From NCBI GenBank assembly GCA_947258555.1, contig CAMYJF010000026.1:1-40816 (forward strand): 40,816 bases of DNA, written 5' to 3'. This DNA is from an uncultured Eudoraea sp. GTDB taxonomy: Bacteria > Bacteroidota > Bacteroidia > Flavobacteriales > Flavobacteriaceae. A model generated the notes under the pieces. The model searched no databases. It was given only the letters and a program-made list of their open reading frames with translations, and was not told the origin of the DNA. Both the position numbers and the translations under genes were made by a program. Below are positions 1 through 10,435 of the stretch, in pieces (the stretch's first letter is position 1; each line of letters starts with the position of its first letter).

Positions 1-1179
1 CGACATAGCAACTCGCACTATAATTGTCATAACCACAATGGCGATACCAAAGGGAAGGAAGGATGTCAAAAAACCGTAAAAAGGTGTAAAAATATATCGG
101 TTGATCCAGCCAAAGATCCCCCATCCGTAAGGGATGGAATCGGCCAGGCCGTATTCCTTATAATCATCCAGGACCCGTAAATCCGTTGGCCCGTAATACC
201 AGTTCATGGCATAGTTCAGTTCCCCGGCCGTATACTGGAGGGGTACTTTAGTCGTATACTGTTTTGTAAACTGCGTTTCTTTACTTTCCTCTTCTACCAA
301 ATTGACAGTGGTCAGTTCGGCGGTTTCAAAAGGTGTTTTTGTAGCCAGGATAGAACTGAAGAAATGCTGCCTGTAAGAAAGCCACTGGACATCTACTTCC
401 GATTCTTCATCGTCGCTGGATTCCGATAGCTTGCTCACCTTATCGCCTTCATATTTATATGTCAAGCGTGAATAGCGATTCTCATACTGCACACTTTTGT
501 TATGGCGTATCCCTTTCAGATCCCATTCCAGGCTGGCCGGCTGGGAGCTATTAAAGGTAGCATTCAAGCCTTGTGAACGCACGGCAAAGTCCAGCATATA
601 CTCATCCGGCTTCATTTCATAACGGTACTCCAGGAACTGTGTGTCTGAGATCTTTGCCTTCATAGACAAGACCTGGTTGTCCCCATTGGCTTGCATGCTG
701 GGTTCAAAAAAGAGGTCGCGTGTATTCAATACCCTGTTATCACGGGTCGAAAAAACAAGGTTGAAATCGGAATTGGCTTCATTAATAAGGTATACCGGTA
801 CAGAATCGTAGGTGACGAATTGCTTCATTCGCGCCTCTGTGATCTGTCCGCCTTTATTGGCGATCTCTAAATACAACAACTCATTTTCCAAAACCGTCGT
901 TCCTTCTGTCGAAGGGGTAAAGCTAAAAGCGCCTGCAGCCGACAAATACTGGGATTGCCTTACGGAATCATTGGCAACGGGTTCAGGAACTACCACAACT
1001 TCTTCTTTGGCTTTTTCAGCATCCTGCTGCGCCTGTTGTTGCTCTACTTGTTCCTGTTGTGCTTTTTGGGCTTCAAGTTCTTCGGGGGTAGGCTGACTCT
1101 GGTAAAACCAGAAGATCAGGATGACGAAGATCAGGACGAAGCCTATTATTGAATTGAGATCGAGTTTGTTTTCTTCCAT
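1..1179 (-). CDS. yidC: Membrane protein insertase YidC (partial, C-terminus beyond window)
   Basis: YidC inserts and folds inner-membrane proteins, alone or with SecYEG. The 393 visible codons begin MEENKLDLNSIIGF, with a membrane helix at about residues 8-27, then a Gln/Glu/Ala-rich charged linker (to about 70). The large periplasmic P1 beta domain follows. The last visible residues enter the first helices of the conserved insertase core (motifs YGWGIFGWINRYIF and FGIAIVVMTIIVRV near residues 350-390). The long N-terminal anchor plus P1 domain is the Gram-negative form. It lies 71 nt downstream of pyrG on the same strand and may have its own promoter inside that gap. The rest of the insertase core lies left of the window. 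Identity is firm; nothing is broken in what is visible. Confidence 0.93.
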   Translation of the reverse strand, partial: MEENKLDLNSIIGFVLIFVILIFWFYQSQPTPEELEAQKAQQEQVEQQQAQQDAEKAKEEVVVVPEPVANDSVRQSQYLSAAGAFSFTPSTEGTTVLENELLYLEIANKGGQITEARMKQFVTYDSVPVYLINEANSDFNLVFSTRDNRVLNTRDLFFEPSMQANGDNQVLSMKAKISDTQFLEYRYEMKPDEYMLDFAVRSQGLNATFNSSQPASLEWDLKGIRHNKSVQYENRYSRLTYKYEGDKVSKLSESSDDEESEVDVQWLSYRQHFFSSILATKTPFETAELTTVNLVEEESKETQFTKQYTTKVPLQYTAGELNYAMNWYYGPTDLRVLDDYKEYGLADSIPYGWGIFGWINRYIFTPFYGFLTSFLPFGIAIVVMTIIVRVAMS

Positions 1180-1226
1180 TACGGGCTAATACATAAGGCC
1201 ATTTCTACACGACCCCAAGCGGTCTG

Positions 1227-2951
<1,725 letters not shown>

Positions 2952-2965
2952 CTAAAATCTAAAAA

Positions 2966-3514
2966 TTAATCCCAGACTTCTCCTGTTCTGGCAAGTTCGG
3001 TGTAGACCTTTTGCTGCCATTCACGCTGCCTGTCCTGCAGGCGGGAGGAATTTGTTTCCAGATCATAGCGATCCTGATACTCAGACAGTTCCCTGTTTAT
3101 TTTTTTAAACATAGTTCTGACTTCGGCCTTGATGTTGTCCGTAAAACGTGTTTGAGCCAATTGGGCACGAAATTTACGGGCGAATAATTCAGTGATATCA
3201 AAATGTAGTTGTTCATGTGCCAAAATATGAGCACTGGCCAGGTGGTCCTGTACCCAACTTCTAGTGGGATAAAAAAAGGCAGACACGGTAAAGCCGGCTA
3301 TCATTTCCCCATTGCGTTCCATCGAACTAAAGGAATAACTGATGCCACTTGCGGTTAGCGCTGCGACCGGACTTGAATCAGGGGATTCATCTTTAAAGTC
3401 GCTCCAATTGAGTCGGCGTTCTACAGACCAGGCCATAGGTTCTTCCTCTTGGGCAAATAACCCAATCACAGGAAAGAAAAGTAATAGGATCAGGATATTT
3501 CTTAGAATTCCCAT
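2966..3514 (-). CDS. Secreted DUF922-family protein, predicted zinc protease
   Basis: A 182-residue protein with a signal peptide (hydrophobic residues 5-20, likely cleavage after FAQ at 20-22). The mature part carries HEQLH at residues 100-104, an HExxH zinc-metalloprotease motif, inside AHILAHEQLHFDITE. This is the hallmark of DUF922, a family predicted to be Zn-dependent proteases but not assigned a substrate. The C-terminal third is rich in charged residues and probably helical. Its start overlaps the end of the OsmC gene by 13 nt, so the two are probably translated from one mRNA. It probably acts in the periplasm. Activity is inferred from the motif only. Confidence 0.82.
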   Translation of the reverse strand: MGILRNILILLLFFPVIGLFAQEEEPMAWSVERRLNWSDFKDESPDSSPVAALTASGISYSFSSMERNGEMIAGFTVSAFFYPTRSWVQDHLASAHILAHEQLHFDITELFARKFRAQLAQTRFTDNIKAEVRTMFKKINRELSEYQDRYDLETNSSRLQDRQREWQQKVYTELARTGEVWD

Positions 3515-3906
3515 TGAAAACTAATGTCTTTTTCAATATCAGGATGTATGCTGTAGATAACAGGGCAGGTATTTGCTGTTTTCTCTAAAATAGCCCGGTG
3601 TTCTTCCGGAATGCCCATAGGCATTTTTATATGCACTTTGATCTCACTGATCCGTCGGGGTGTAGAAGCCATCGTTTTGGTGACTTCAGCCATGGCATTG
3701 GTGATATCAATTCCAAGGCTCCTGGCTTTAATACCCATTACCGTCAGCATACAATTGGCAAGGCCGGTTGCCACAGTATCTGTGGGCGAAAAAGCCTGAC
3801 CCAGACCGTGATTGTCTTTTGGGGCGTCTGTAATAAATTCACTGCCCGATGTTATATGGATGTTGGTAGTCCTGAGTTCGCCTGTGTAAATTACTTTTGA
3901 TGTCAT
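3502..3906 (-). CDS. OsmC family peroxidase-like protein
   Basis: A 134-residue OsmC/Ohr-superfamily protein. These thiol peroxidases reduce organic hydroperoxides using two cysteines. Both are present: Cys52 in ATGLANCMLTVMG and Cys114 in ANTCPVIYSIHP. The FSPTDTVATGLANC stretch is typical of the OsmC (rather than Ohr) branch found in Bacteroidota. It overlaps the upstream LysM gene by 4 nt (ATGA) and the downstream DUF922 gene by 13 nt, indicating translational coupling. Cytosolic; no signal peptide. The specific substrate cannot be read from sequence. Confidence 0.92.
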   Translation of the reverse strand: MTSKVIYTGELRTTNIHITSGSEFITDAPKDNHGLGQAFSPTDTVATGLANCMLTVMGIKARSLGIDITNAMAEVTKTMASTPRRISEIKVHIKMPMGIPEEHRAILEKTANTCPVIYSIHPDIEKDISFQWEF

Positions 3907-6062
3907 TGCGGGGAGCTAACTTCTTTGATTCGCATGTTGTCGTAGGTCATAATGTAAGCGGCAATATTGTAAAACCCTGCACGCATATCCCGGGCATAAT
4001 TGAATTTATTAGCCGAGTATTCTGTTACACCGATCTCTCCGGAAACCTCGATCAGGTCCGGTTTATAAGCTAATTTCAATAGAAGATCATAGCCCAGGTC
4101 AAATCCCCGGATCGCATATCTGTCTGGCGCTTTACCAAATCGACGCTCATATTTTTTGCTGAAATCGCTTCCATTCTCCTCGCCGCTTATAGATGGGTAT
4201 GTAAACCTAAGGCTGGATAAATGGGATCCTGAGATCACATCATTTTCAAAGGCTTTATTCTTGTTCGTTGTAAACATACGCACCTTAGTTAGTTCTGTAT
4301 TCGAAGAGTTCAGGATAGAGCTTATACTGGACACGAACTTAGAATTATCCGATTCTACGAATACCCAATTCTCTTTTTCTTCTGAAAGCAGGAGTGCAAA
4401 TTTCTCCAGGTCTACAGCGATATTTTTTTCCTCCTCTGTAAGATCTACCACAGTTGCGTCCTCAAAGTGTGACAAGATCTCATCCCGTTCAAGTTCATGA
4501 AGATTGTCTGCAATGATGATCACTTTTTGATCTGTAACCTGCTCCTTCATATACAAGAGCATTTTCTCCCTCATGGCTTTCTCTGAAGGTACTGAATAAA
4601 AGACATTGGACAAACTAAGATCAGTTTCGGAGCTCAGCGGCGCTACGACCGGGATATCATATTTGGCAGCTTCCATGGAAACGGCAGTAAGCGCCTTGGC
4701 TTGTAATGGACCAAAGATCATATCATACCTGCTCAGGTCTTCGCCCATGAGAAGCAATCTGGCCTTCTCATCACTTAGCTCTGTATCCAGGGTTTTCACA
4801 TCTACAGAGATCCCCAGTTCCGCTATAGAATCCAGGGCGACCAGCAATCCCGAATACAGTCCAAAACTATATTTCATGGCATTACTATTCTCAATAGCAT
4901 TGGCCGAATTAGATTTTTCTCGCACATTGAGTCGATTCAATCGGAATGGCAACATGACCAGGATCTTGGGATTGATAGCTATGTTGATGCTATCCAAAAG
5001 ATCGATCCGATCGAGAATAAGGGAATTTTTTACATCCAGGTCGAGGGATTTTTCAATAGGGAGTTTTAAGACCATACCGGCCTTCAGTCCGTCTAACAGA
5101 TCCGGATTTGAGGCTTTTAGTTCGTCATAACTCACTTTCAACTGGCGAGTGAGCGAATAGATGGTCTGCTTGGGCTTCACTTCATAAAAAACGTAATTAT
5201 CCGTACTGATCTCCAGGTCGGGCACCATTTTTTGAGGTAGTCGAAGGACCATCCCTTCTTTTAGTCCGCTGGCTTCAACGATCTGTGGATTCAGTTTAAT
5301 GATCTCCTGGGAAGTGATCCCGTATTCCTTACTCAGGCTATATAAGGTCATTTTCGCCGGCACGGTATAGGACTCAAAAAGCTGGACTTCTTCTTCCAGG
5401 GCAGTGGCCGGTTTTGGCACCTGAAGTTCCTGGCCGGCAGCTACATAATTTGTTCCTGTTGCCAGTCTCGGGTTAAGGGCTACCAGACTATCTATGGTGA
5501 TCCCATACCTATGGGCAATGCTCCAACGTGTTTCCTTTGGTTGCACCTCGTGCACCGTATAATCATTCGGGTCTATTTCCTCCACTTCCGGCAATTCAGG
5601 GTATTTAGGGATCTGCAGCCACATTCCTTTTTTCAAAGATGTAGAATAGAGTACGCGGTTATAACGTTTTATATCTTCTTCTGTGAGCTCATAGCGCCTT
5701 GAGATGCCAAAAAGTGTCTCCCTGCGTTTTACTTTATGGGTGAGAAAGCCCACGGGTCTTCGTTGTTCATCTAAAGCTTCGTCACTTGTATTTTCTTCTT
5801 TGACGATCTCCTTAGGGGGTTCATTTGAAATTCCTCCTGCCCCGGGAATAACGAGGACCATCCCCGGGGATAATTCATCCGATCTTTTGATATCCGAATT
5901 CACGCGCAATAAATTATACGGCGTTACCCGGTAGTCGCGGGCAATACTCATGACCGTTTCTCCTTCTTTTACTACATGAGTTTTCCTGTTCTGAGACCAG
6001 AGCGATCCAGGTAGCAAGAATGCCAGCAGCAGTACTGCTAATAATGTCCTTAGGTTTTTCAT
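3903..6062 (-). CDS. Five-LysM protein with C-terminal periplasmic-binding-protein-like domain
   Basis: A 719-residue secreted protein with a signal peptide (residues 1-23, ending LWSQ). Five LysM repeats follow at about 28-72, 108-152, 168-216, 231-276 and 291-335, each with the (Y/H)xVxxxxTxxSIxxxYgit...LxxxNP pattern ending in a (L/V)xIP-type strand. LysM binds the GlcNAc backbone of peptidoglycan. Residues about 366-705 look like a type I periplasmic binding protein (LivJ-like: KILVMLPFRLN, YDMIFGPLQAKALTAVS, IPVVAPLSSETDL, and a GFDLGYDLLLK segment). This pairing is familiar in Bacteroidota but its job is not established; a wall-anchored sensor or scaffold is a guess. It sits 1 nt after guaA and overlaps osmC by 4 nt. 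Confidence 0.88.
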   Translation of the reverse strand: MKNLRTLLAVLLLAFLLPGSLWSQNRKTHVVKEGETVMSIARDYRVTPYNLLRVNSDIKRSDELSPGMVLVIPGAGGISNEPPKEIVKEENTSDEALDEQRRPVGFLTHKVKRRETLFGISRRYELTEEDIKRYNRVLYSTSLKKGMWLQIPKYPELPEVEEIDPNDYTVHEVQPKETRWSIAHRYGITIDSLVALNPRLATGTNYVAAGQELQVPKPATALEEEVQLFESYTVPAKMTLYSLSKEYGITSQEIIKLNPQIVEASGLKEGMVLRLPQKMVPDLEISTDNYVFYEVKPKQTIYSLTRQLKVSYDELKASNPDLLDGLKAGMVLKLPIEKSLDLDVKNSLILDRIDLLDSINIAINPKILVMLPFRLNRLNVREKSNSANAIENSNAMKYSFGLYSGLLVALDSIAELGISVDVKTLDTELSDEKARLLLMGEDLSRYDMIFGPLQAKALTAVSMEAAKYDIPVVAPLSSETDLSLSNVFYSVPSEKAMREKMLLYMKEQVTDQKVIIIADNLHELERDEILSHFEDATVVDLTEEEKNIAVDLEKFALLLSEEKENWVFVESDNSKFVSSISSILNSSNTELTKVRMFTTNKNKAFENDVISGSHLSSLRFTYPSISGEENGSDFSKKYERRFGKAPDRYAIRGFDLGYDLLLKLAYKPDLIEVSGEIGVTEYSANKFNYARDMRAGFYNIAAYIMTYDNMRIKEVSSPQ

Positions 6063-6063
6063 T

Positions 6064-7596
6064 TTATTCCCATTCTATTGTAGCCGGGGGTTTTGAGCTG
6101 ATATCATAGACCACTCTATTGACACCGGGAACTTTATTGATTATTTCGTTCGATATTTCTTGTAAAAACTCATAGGGTAAATTTACCCAATCTGCCGTCA
6201 TGCCATCCGTACTTTCTACGGCTCTCAAGGCTACACATTTCTCATACGTTCGTTCATCTCCCATAACCCCTACACTATGTACGGGTAAAAGTATGGCTCC
6301 GGCCTGCCAGATGCTGTCATAAAGATCCCATTTTTGTAATCCTTCAATAAAAATGGCATCAACTTCCTGAAGCAAGGCCACCTTTTCGGGTGTAATATCG
6401 CCCAAAATGCGTATCGCCAGACCAGGTCCGGGAAAAGGGTGCCTCCCAAGGCGTTCTTTTGGTATCCCCAAACTGCTGCCCACTCTTCGCACCTCATCTT
6501 TAAACAGCATTTTAAGCGGTTCTACCACTTCCATCTTCATAAAATCGGGTAAGCCACCTACATTATGATGACTCTTGATCGTTGCCGAAGGTCCGCCGGA
6601 AGCGGATACGGATTCGATCCGATCCGGATAAATGGTTCCCTGTCCAAGCCAGCGGGCGTCTTTCACTTTATGCGCTTCATCGTCAAAAACTTCAATAAAA
6701 ACACGCCCGATGATCTTTCTCTTTTTCTCAGGATCATCTTCCCCTGCCAATGCTTCCAAAAAGCGTGCCGAAGCATCTACGCCTTTGACATTCAAGCCCA
6801 TTTTCTTGTATTGTTCCAACACATCTGTGAACTCATTCTTGCGCAACAAGCCGTTATTTACAAAAATGCAATTCAGTTGATCCCCGATAGCCTTTTGCAG
6901 GATCACTGCTGCTACGGTTGAATCTACCCCTCCGGATAATCCCAGAATGACATTGTCGGATCCAATTGTTTCTTTTAATTCGTCGACGGTGGAATCGACA
7001 AAGGCATCCGGTGTCCAGTCTTGTTTGATCCCGGTAATATGCACCAGGAAGTTTTCCAGGATCTGTTTGCCTTGCATGGTATGGTATACCTCGGGGTGAA
7101 ACTGTATCCCAAATGTGCATTCACCTTCAATACAGTAAGCTGCATTCTTAACATCATTGGTACTTGCCAATAACTTGCCTCCTTTGGGCAACTCCTGTAT
7201 GGTATCCCCGTGACTCATCCATACCTGCGAACCTTCTGTGATCTCGTAGAAAAAAGGTTCATCTGCCCGGATCGCCGATAAACGCGCTCTTCCATACTCC
7301 CGGGTATTCGATGCAGCTACAAGGCCTCCAAAGCTATGGGCCATATACTGGGCTCCATAACATATACCAAGGAGGGCTTTCTCGCCACGGATGCCGCTAA
7401 GGTCTACTTCCAGTATTTCGTCTGAACGAACGGAGTTAGGGGAACCGGATAGGATCACTGCCTTGTAAAGAGACAGGTCTTCAGGGATCTTATTAAAGGG
7501 TTTGATTTCACAATAAATATTCAGTTCTCTGACGCGGCGCGCGATCAATTGTGTATACTGAGAACCGAAGTCGAGGATCAGGACTTGATTTGCCAT
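6064..7596 (-). CDS. guaA: GMP synthase (glutamine-hydrolysing)
   Basis: GuaA aminates XMP to GMP using ATP and glutamine. The start at 7596 ([15 protein letters not shown]) matches the family's first residues; an upstream ATG at 7680 would add 28 unconserved residues and overlap the divergent SIMPL gene. The protein has 510 residues. The amidotransferase domain carries Cys79 (GICYGAQ) and His167/Glu169 (QFHPEV). The ATP pyrophosphatase P-loop SGGVDS is at 221-226, and the C-terminal dimerisation domain contains [13 protein letters not shown] and ends KPPATIEWE, the standard GuaA terminus. It is the first gene of a tight minus-strand run (1 nt to the LysM gene). A TATTTTTG box lies 4-11 nt before the start, which would give an almost leaderless mRNA. 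Confidence 0.97.
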   Translation of the reverse strand: MANQVLILDFGSQYTQLIARRVRELNIYCEIKPFNKIPEDLSLYKAVILSGSPNSVRSDEILEVDLSGIRGEKALLGICYGAQYMAHSFGGLVAASNTREYGRARLSAIRADEPFFYEITEGSQVWMSHGDTIQELPKGGKLLASTNDVKNAAYCIEGECTFGIQFHPEVYHTMQGKQILENFLVHITGIKQDWTPDAFVDSTVDELKETIGSDNVILGLSGGVDSTVAAVILQKAIGDQLNCIFVNNGLLRKNEFTDVLEQYKKMGLNVKGVDASARFLEALAGEDDPEKKRKIIGRVFIEVFDDEAHKVKDARWLGQGTIYPDRIESVSASGGPSATIKSHHNVGGLPDFMKMEVVEPLKMLFKDEVRRVGSSLGIPKERLGRHPFPGPGLAIRILGDITPEKVALLQEVDAIFIEGLQKWDLYDSIWQAGAILLPVHSVGVMGDERTYEKCVALRAVESTDGMTADWVNLPYEFLQEISNEIINKVPGVNRVVYDISSKPPATIEWE

Positions 7597-7671
7597 GGGC
7601 AAAAATAAAAATTTGGGTCGGTTGAAAAAGCATCTTTTCGGTATATTTATACAAGCAAACAAACAACGTCC

Positions 7672-8043
7672 ATGAAACACCTCACCGCAATTATCTTTGG
7701 GGCCGCAATTGTTATAGCCGCACTGCTCCTGGGTAATTCCTATGTAAAGCGCGCCAATCCGCCACAGATCATCTCAGTTACCGGCTTGGGAAACAAGGAT
7801 TTTGTCTCCGATCTCATTGTTTGGGAAGGCCGTTTTAATGCCAGCAATGTTGAGCTCAAAGCCGCTTTTGATCAATTGATCAGGGATAAGGACCAGGTAA
7901 AAAATTATCTGATCTCTAAAGGTCTTAAGGAAGAGAATATCATTTTCGAAGCGACTGGAGTACAAAGTGAATTAATAAAAAAGAAAAACCCCGTAGTACG
8001 AACTACGGGGACTTCAAAATCAAAAACCAACCTAAACACATGA
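7672..8043 (+). CDS. Truncated SIMPL (DUF541) domain protein, probable gene remnant
   Basis: A 123-residue reading frame. Residues 1-24 form a signal anchor ([19 protein letters not shown]); then [24 protein letters not shown] and [25 protein letters not shown] are the first half of a SIMPL/DUF541 domain. Flavobacterial members that I recall are about 230-240 residues long, so the second half is missing. Family likeness stops near residue 103 (about position 7980). The last 20 residues ([11 protein letters not shown]...) are translated from a palindrome and following AT-rich DNA and look non-native. It is divergent from guaA. The truncated product might still be made, but a working SIMPL fold is unlikely. 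Confidence 0.7.
   Translation: MKHLTAIIFGAAIVIAALLLGNSYVKRANPPQIISVTGLGNKDFVSDLIVWEGRFNASNVELKAAFDQLIRDKDQVKNYLISKGLKEENIIFEATGVQSELIKKKNPVVRTTGTSKSKTNLNT
7981..8010 (-). terminator. Perfect 9-bp palindrome, intrinsic terminator on the minus strand
   Basis: CCCCGTAGT (7989-7997) and ACTACGGGG (8002-8010) form a perfect 9-bp stem around a 4-nt loop. On the minus strand the stem is followed directly by a U-rich run (complement of aaaaaagaaaaa), the textbook layout of an intrinsic terminator for leftward transcription. On the plus strand no U-run follows. No minus-strand gene ends here: the next leftward gene on that strand, bshC, ends at 8720 with a plus-strand gene in between. The terminator lies inside the 3' end of the truncated SIMPL frame. 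Confidence 0.65.
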
Positions 8044-8185
8044 ACTTATTATAACTAACTCAAACTTTTAAATTATGGTTTGAATATTTTCTTTTTCATA
8101 GCAATTTGATTATAAAACAAGCATCTAAGGAAATACCCTACCTTAATTCTTATTTTTTTTATTATTTTTTTCTAAATATCTGATA

Positions 8186-8731
8186 ATGAGCCAGTCATAC
8201 TACAAAAAAATAGTTGATTCCTTGCAGGAAGCAGTGGAAAATAGGTCGCATCCCTTCAAGATCTTCACCCTGGGAACCGTTGGATTAGATCGCATGGCGC
8301 GACTCAGAACGGTAGTACTTCGCGATATTACGGCAAATCAGGAATTGGTGTTTTACACGGATAGAAGATCTAAGAAAGTCACCCATATGAAGGAGAACAA
8401 TAAAGTGGGTATGCTTTTTTATGATCAGGAAAATAAAATTCAGCTTAAAGCCGAAGGCGTGGCCAGCCTGATCAAAGATGAGGACATATTAGCGGGATTA
8501 TGGAAGGATATTGCCGAAGTAAACAGGAAGGACTACACAACTACAACCCCACCGGGAAGTATTGTAAAACATCCGGACGATGTTGAATATTTAAAGGACA
8601 AGGATTATTTCACTGCTGTCAAGGTAACTCTCTTCAAACTAGAATACCTGCAACTGCAACCCGTTAATCATATTAAGATCCGGTATTCAAAACTCGAAGG
8701 CAATTGGGTAAGTGAATATCTAGTACCGTAA
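8186..8731 (+). CDS. Pyridoxamine 5'-phosphate oxidase-like flavoprotein
   Basis: A 181-residue member of the PNPOx-like split-barrel FMN-binding superfamily. RMARLRTVVLRDIT (residues 36-49), ELVFYTDRRSKKVTHMKEN (54-72) and VGMLFYDQENKIQLKAEGVA are the core strands that hold FMN phosphate in this group (Alr4036-type pyridoxamine 5'-phosphate oxidase family). It lacks the C-terminal substrate-binding RxxR-type region of true PdxH, so PLP synthesis should not be assumed. Cytosolic. It converges on bshC, and the two stop codons overlap by 12 nt. The gap upstream (8044-8185) is very AT-rich with no clear promoter box. Confidence 0.85.
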   Translation: MSQSYYKKIVDSLQEAVENRSHPFKIFTLGTVGLDRMARLRTVVLRDITANQELVFYTDRRSKKVTHMKENNKVGMLFYDQENKIQLKAEGVASLIKDEDILAGLWKDIAEVNRKDYTTTTPPGSIVKHPDDVEYLKDKDYFTAVKVTLFKLEYLQLQPVNHIKIRYSKLEGNWVSEYLVP

Positions 8732-10321
8732 TACAGTAAATCTGAGATCGAGCGGATCCAGATTCTTTTGAAGGCCTTGCAAGAGGCCCTCTCCTAATTC
8801 CAAATAAAATTGAGAGAAATTCACCTGCCTCTCCTGCAAACTTCCATTTGGGAATAAGGCTTGTTGTATTTCTGTCATCCGTTCTACCTGGTCTTTTAGT
8901 TTTCTCTTCTGTGCTTTCAAAAGTCGTTTTTCAAGATGTTCCAGGCCCTTGACCTGTTTGCGTTCTTGCGCCTTTACGGCCCCCAGGAAAGAGGCATCGG
9001 TTTGTGTGGCCAGATCAAGCAGGTTCTTGAATTGTTCCTGTAGTACTTCCTTCTGAGGATTAAAGTCGATTATAATATTCGATATCTCCCTTACTTTCTT
9101 ATTGATAAACCGATTTGTATCGAGGAAAATATCAGGGAGTTCGATTTGAAGTTTTTCTAATTTGTTTCCTTGTTTCTCAGACATCAGCAAAGCTGAATTC
9201 CGAAGCAAGAGCACGGGCAGTGGAATATCAAAGGCTTCAAAAGTGCTTTTTAATTGCAGCCAATAGGCGATCTCTCCCCCACCCCCTATATAACACAGGT
9301 TGGGAAGGATACATTCCTGGTATACAGGCCGCATGATCACATTAGGTGAAAAACGTTCGGGATGTTCGGCTATTTCTTTTTTAAGTTCAGCTTGACTGAA
9401 ACGCAGGTCTGAATTCAAAACCTGGTATTCCCCGTCTGTAAATACCATCCGTTCCCTCAATCCCGGGATCAGATAGAAATAGTTGATCTCCCTGGGATTC
9501 ACCTGCACTTTGTAAGGGAGGTTTTTTGCTTTCCATTTAGCCAGGGTATCGTTCACATTCTTAAATCCTGTTTGCTTAAGAATGTCACCTTCCATTAATG
9601 GAATTGACAGCTCCTTTAATTTTTTATCGTCACCGTCAATGATGACAAGTCCAAGGGATCCAAACAGCTCATTGGCCAAATATCGGGTAGCCGCTGTGAG
9701 ACTATCGTGATCCTCATATGCCTTCTTAAATAGGGATGCCAGGTATTGTCCTTTTTCAGACGTCCCAAGTTCATCCGGTAGCCTTTCGCCTAATTTCTCG
9801 AGTCCGTTTGTTTTGAAATGACCGACTGCCCCGGAGGAATCTGCATTCCATACCCACTTCTTTCCGTGTAAGGTAAAATGATTGATCTCTTCAAAATCGT
9901 GATCCTCCGTAGCCATCCAGAATACAGGCACGAAGTTTTTCTTTGGATGTGCCTTTTTTAATTGAGCACATAAATTGACAACGGAGATGATCTTGTAGAA
10001 AACATATAAAGGGCCGGTAAAAAGATTGAGTTGATGGCCGGTTACTACAGTAAACGTACTATCCGAACCCAGCGATTCTATGTTTTTTTGAGTAGTCTTC
10101 GAGAGGGTCAGTGTCTCATTTTGCTTTTCGACGGCCTCTTGAAGAATGGGTCGGTAAGAAGTTGGATATGAAGCCGCTTTCTCTTCGATCTGGGCTGCAT
10201 ATTCCTCCAGTTTAGGAAAGCGATTATAGAATGGCCTGACATCTTTGTGCTGGTCTAAATAATCACATATGAGTGAGGAAAAATATCCGGTATCGCAGTA
10301 AGGTATTTTATCAACCTTCAT
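8720..10321 (-). CDS. bshC: Bacillithiol biosynthesis cysteine-adding enzyme BshC
   Basis: BshC ligates cysteine to glucosaminyl-malate, the last step to bacillithiol, the low-molecular-weight thiol used by Firmicutes and many Bacteroidota. The start at 10321 (MKVDKIPYCDTGYFS) gives 533 residues, the normal length; an ATG at 10393 only adds a non-conserved leader. Characteristic segments are VTGHQLNLFTGPLYVFYKI (about residues 90-110), VPVFWMATEDHDFEEIN, and a long C-terminal coiled-coil-like region rich in Lys/Glu/Gln (about 420-510). Bacillithiol synthesis also needs BshA and BshB, which are not in this window. It is divergent from the M14 peptidase gene and convergent with the PNPOx-like gene. 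Confidence 0.95.
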   Translation of the reverse strand: MKVDKIPYCDTGYFSSLICDYLDQHKDVRPFYNRFPKLEEYAAQIEEKAASYPTSYRPILQEAVEKQNETLTLSKTTQKNIESLGSDSTFTVVTGHQLNLFTGPLYVFYKIISVVNLCAQLKKAHPKKNFVPVFWMATEDHDFEEINHFTLHGKKWVWNADSSGAVGHFKTNGLEKLGERLPDELGTSEKGQYLASLFKKAYEDHDSLTAATRYLANELFGSLGLVIIDGDDKKLKELSIPLMEGDILKQTGFKNVNDTLAKWKAKNLPYKVQVNPREINYFYLIPGLRERMVFTDGEYQVLNSDLRFSQAELKKEIAEHPERFSPNVIMRPVYQECILPNLCYIGGGGEIAYWLQLKSTFEAFDIPLPVLLLRNSALLMSEKQGNKLEKLQIELPDIFLDTNRFINKKVREISNIIIDFNPQKEVLQEQFKNLLDLATQTDASFLGAVKAQERKQVKGLEHLEKRLLKAQKRKLKDQVERMTEIQQALFPNGSLQERQVNFSQFYLELGEGLLQGLQKNLDPLDLRFTVLRY

Positions 10322-10401
10322 AATAATCGTAATCCCGCCAAAGATAGAATTCCTCTCCCATTCTATGGCGGTTTTGGGGGGATAAGTTAACATTTATTTA
10401 G

Positions 10402-10409
10402 TAGCTTTG
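10402..10409 (+). promoter_or_regulatory. Candidate -7 element upstream of the M14 peptidase gene
   Basis: TAGCTTTG matches TAnnTTTG and lies 26 nt before the ATG at 10436. A TTTG occurs about 25 nt upstream (10373-10376), slightly further than usual. Motif match only. Confidence 0.4.
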
Positions 10410-10435
10410 GTAGCACACCAATCACTTACTAATCA

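Noticed and set aside
4606-5130. A 174-codon plus-strand frame inside the LysM gene
   Set aside because: Ser/Arg-rich, low-complexity product opposite a well-supported gene; a shadow frame.
8040-8054. A five-codon frame (MNLL-stop) after the palindrome as a leader peptide for the PNPOx-like gene
   Set aside because: Too short and about 130 nt from the gene, with no attenuator-like structure between; chance in AT-rich DNA.
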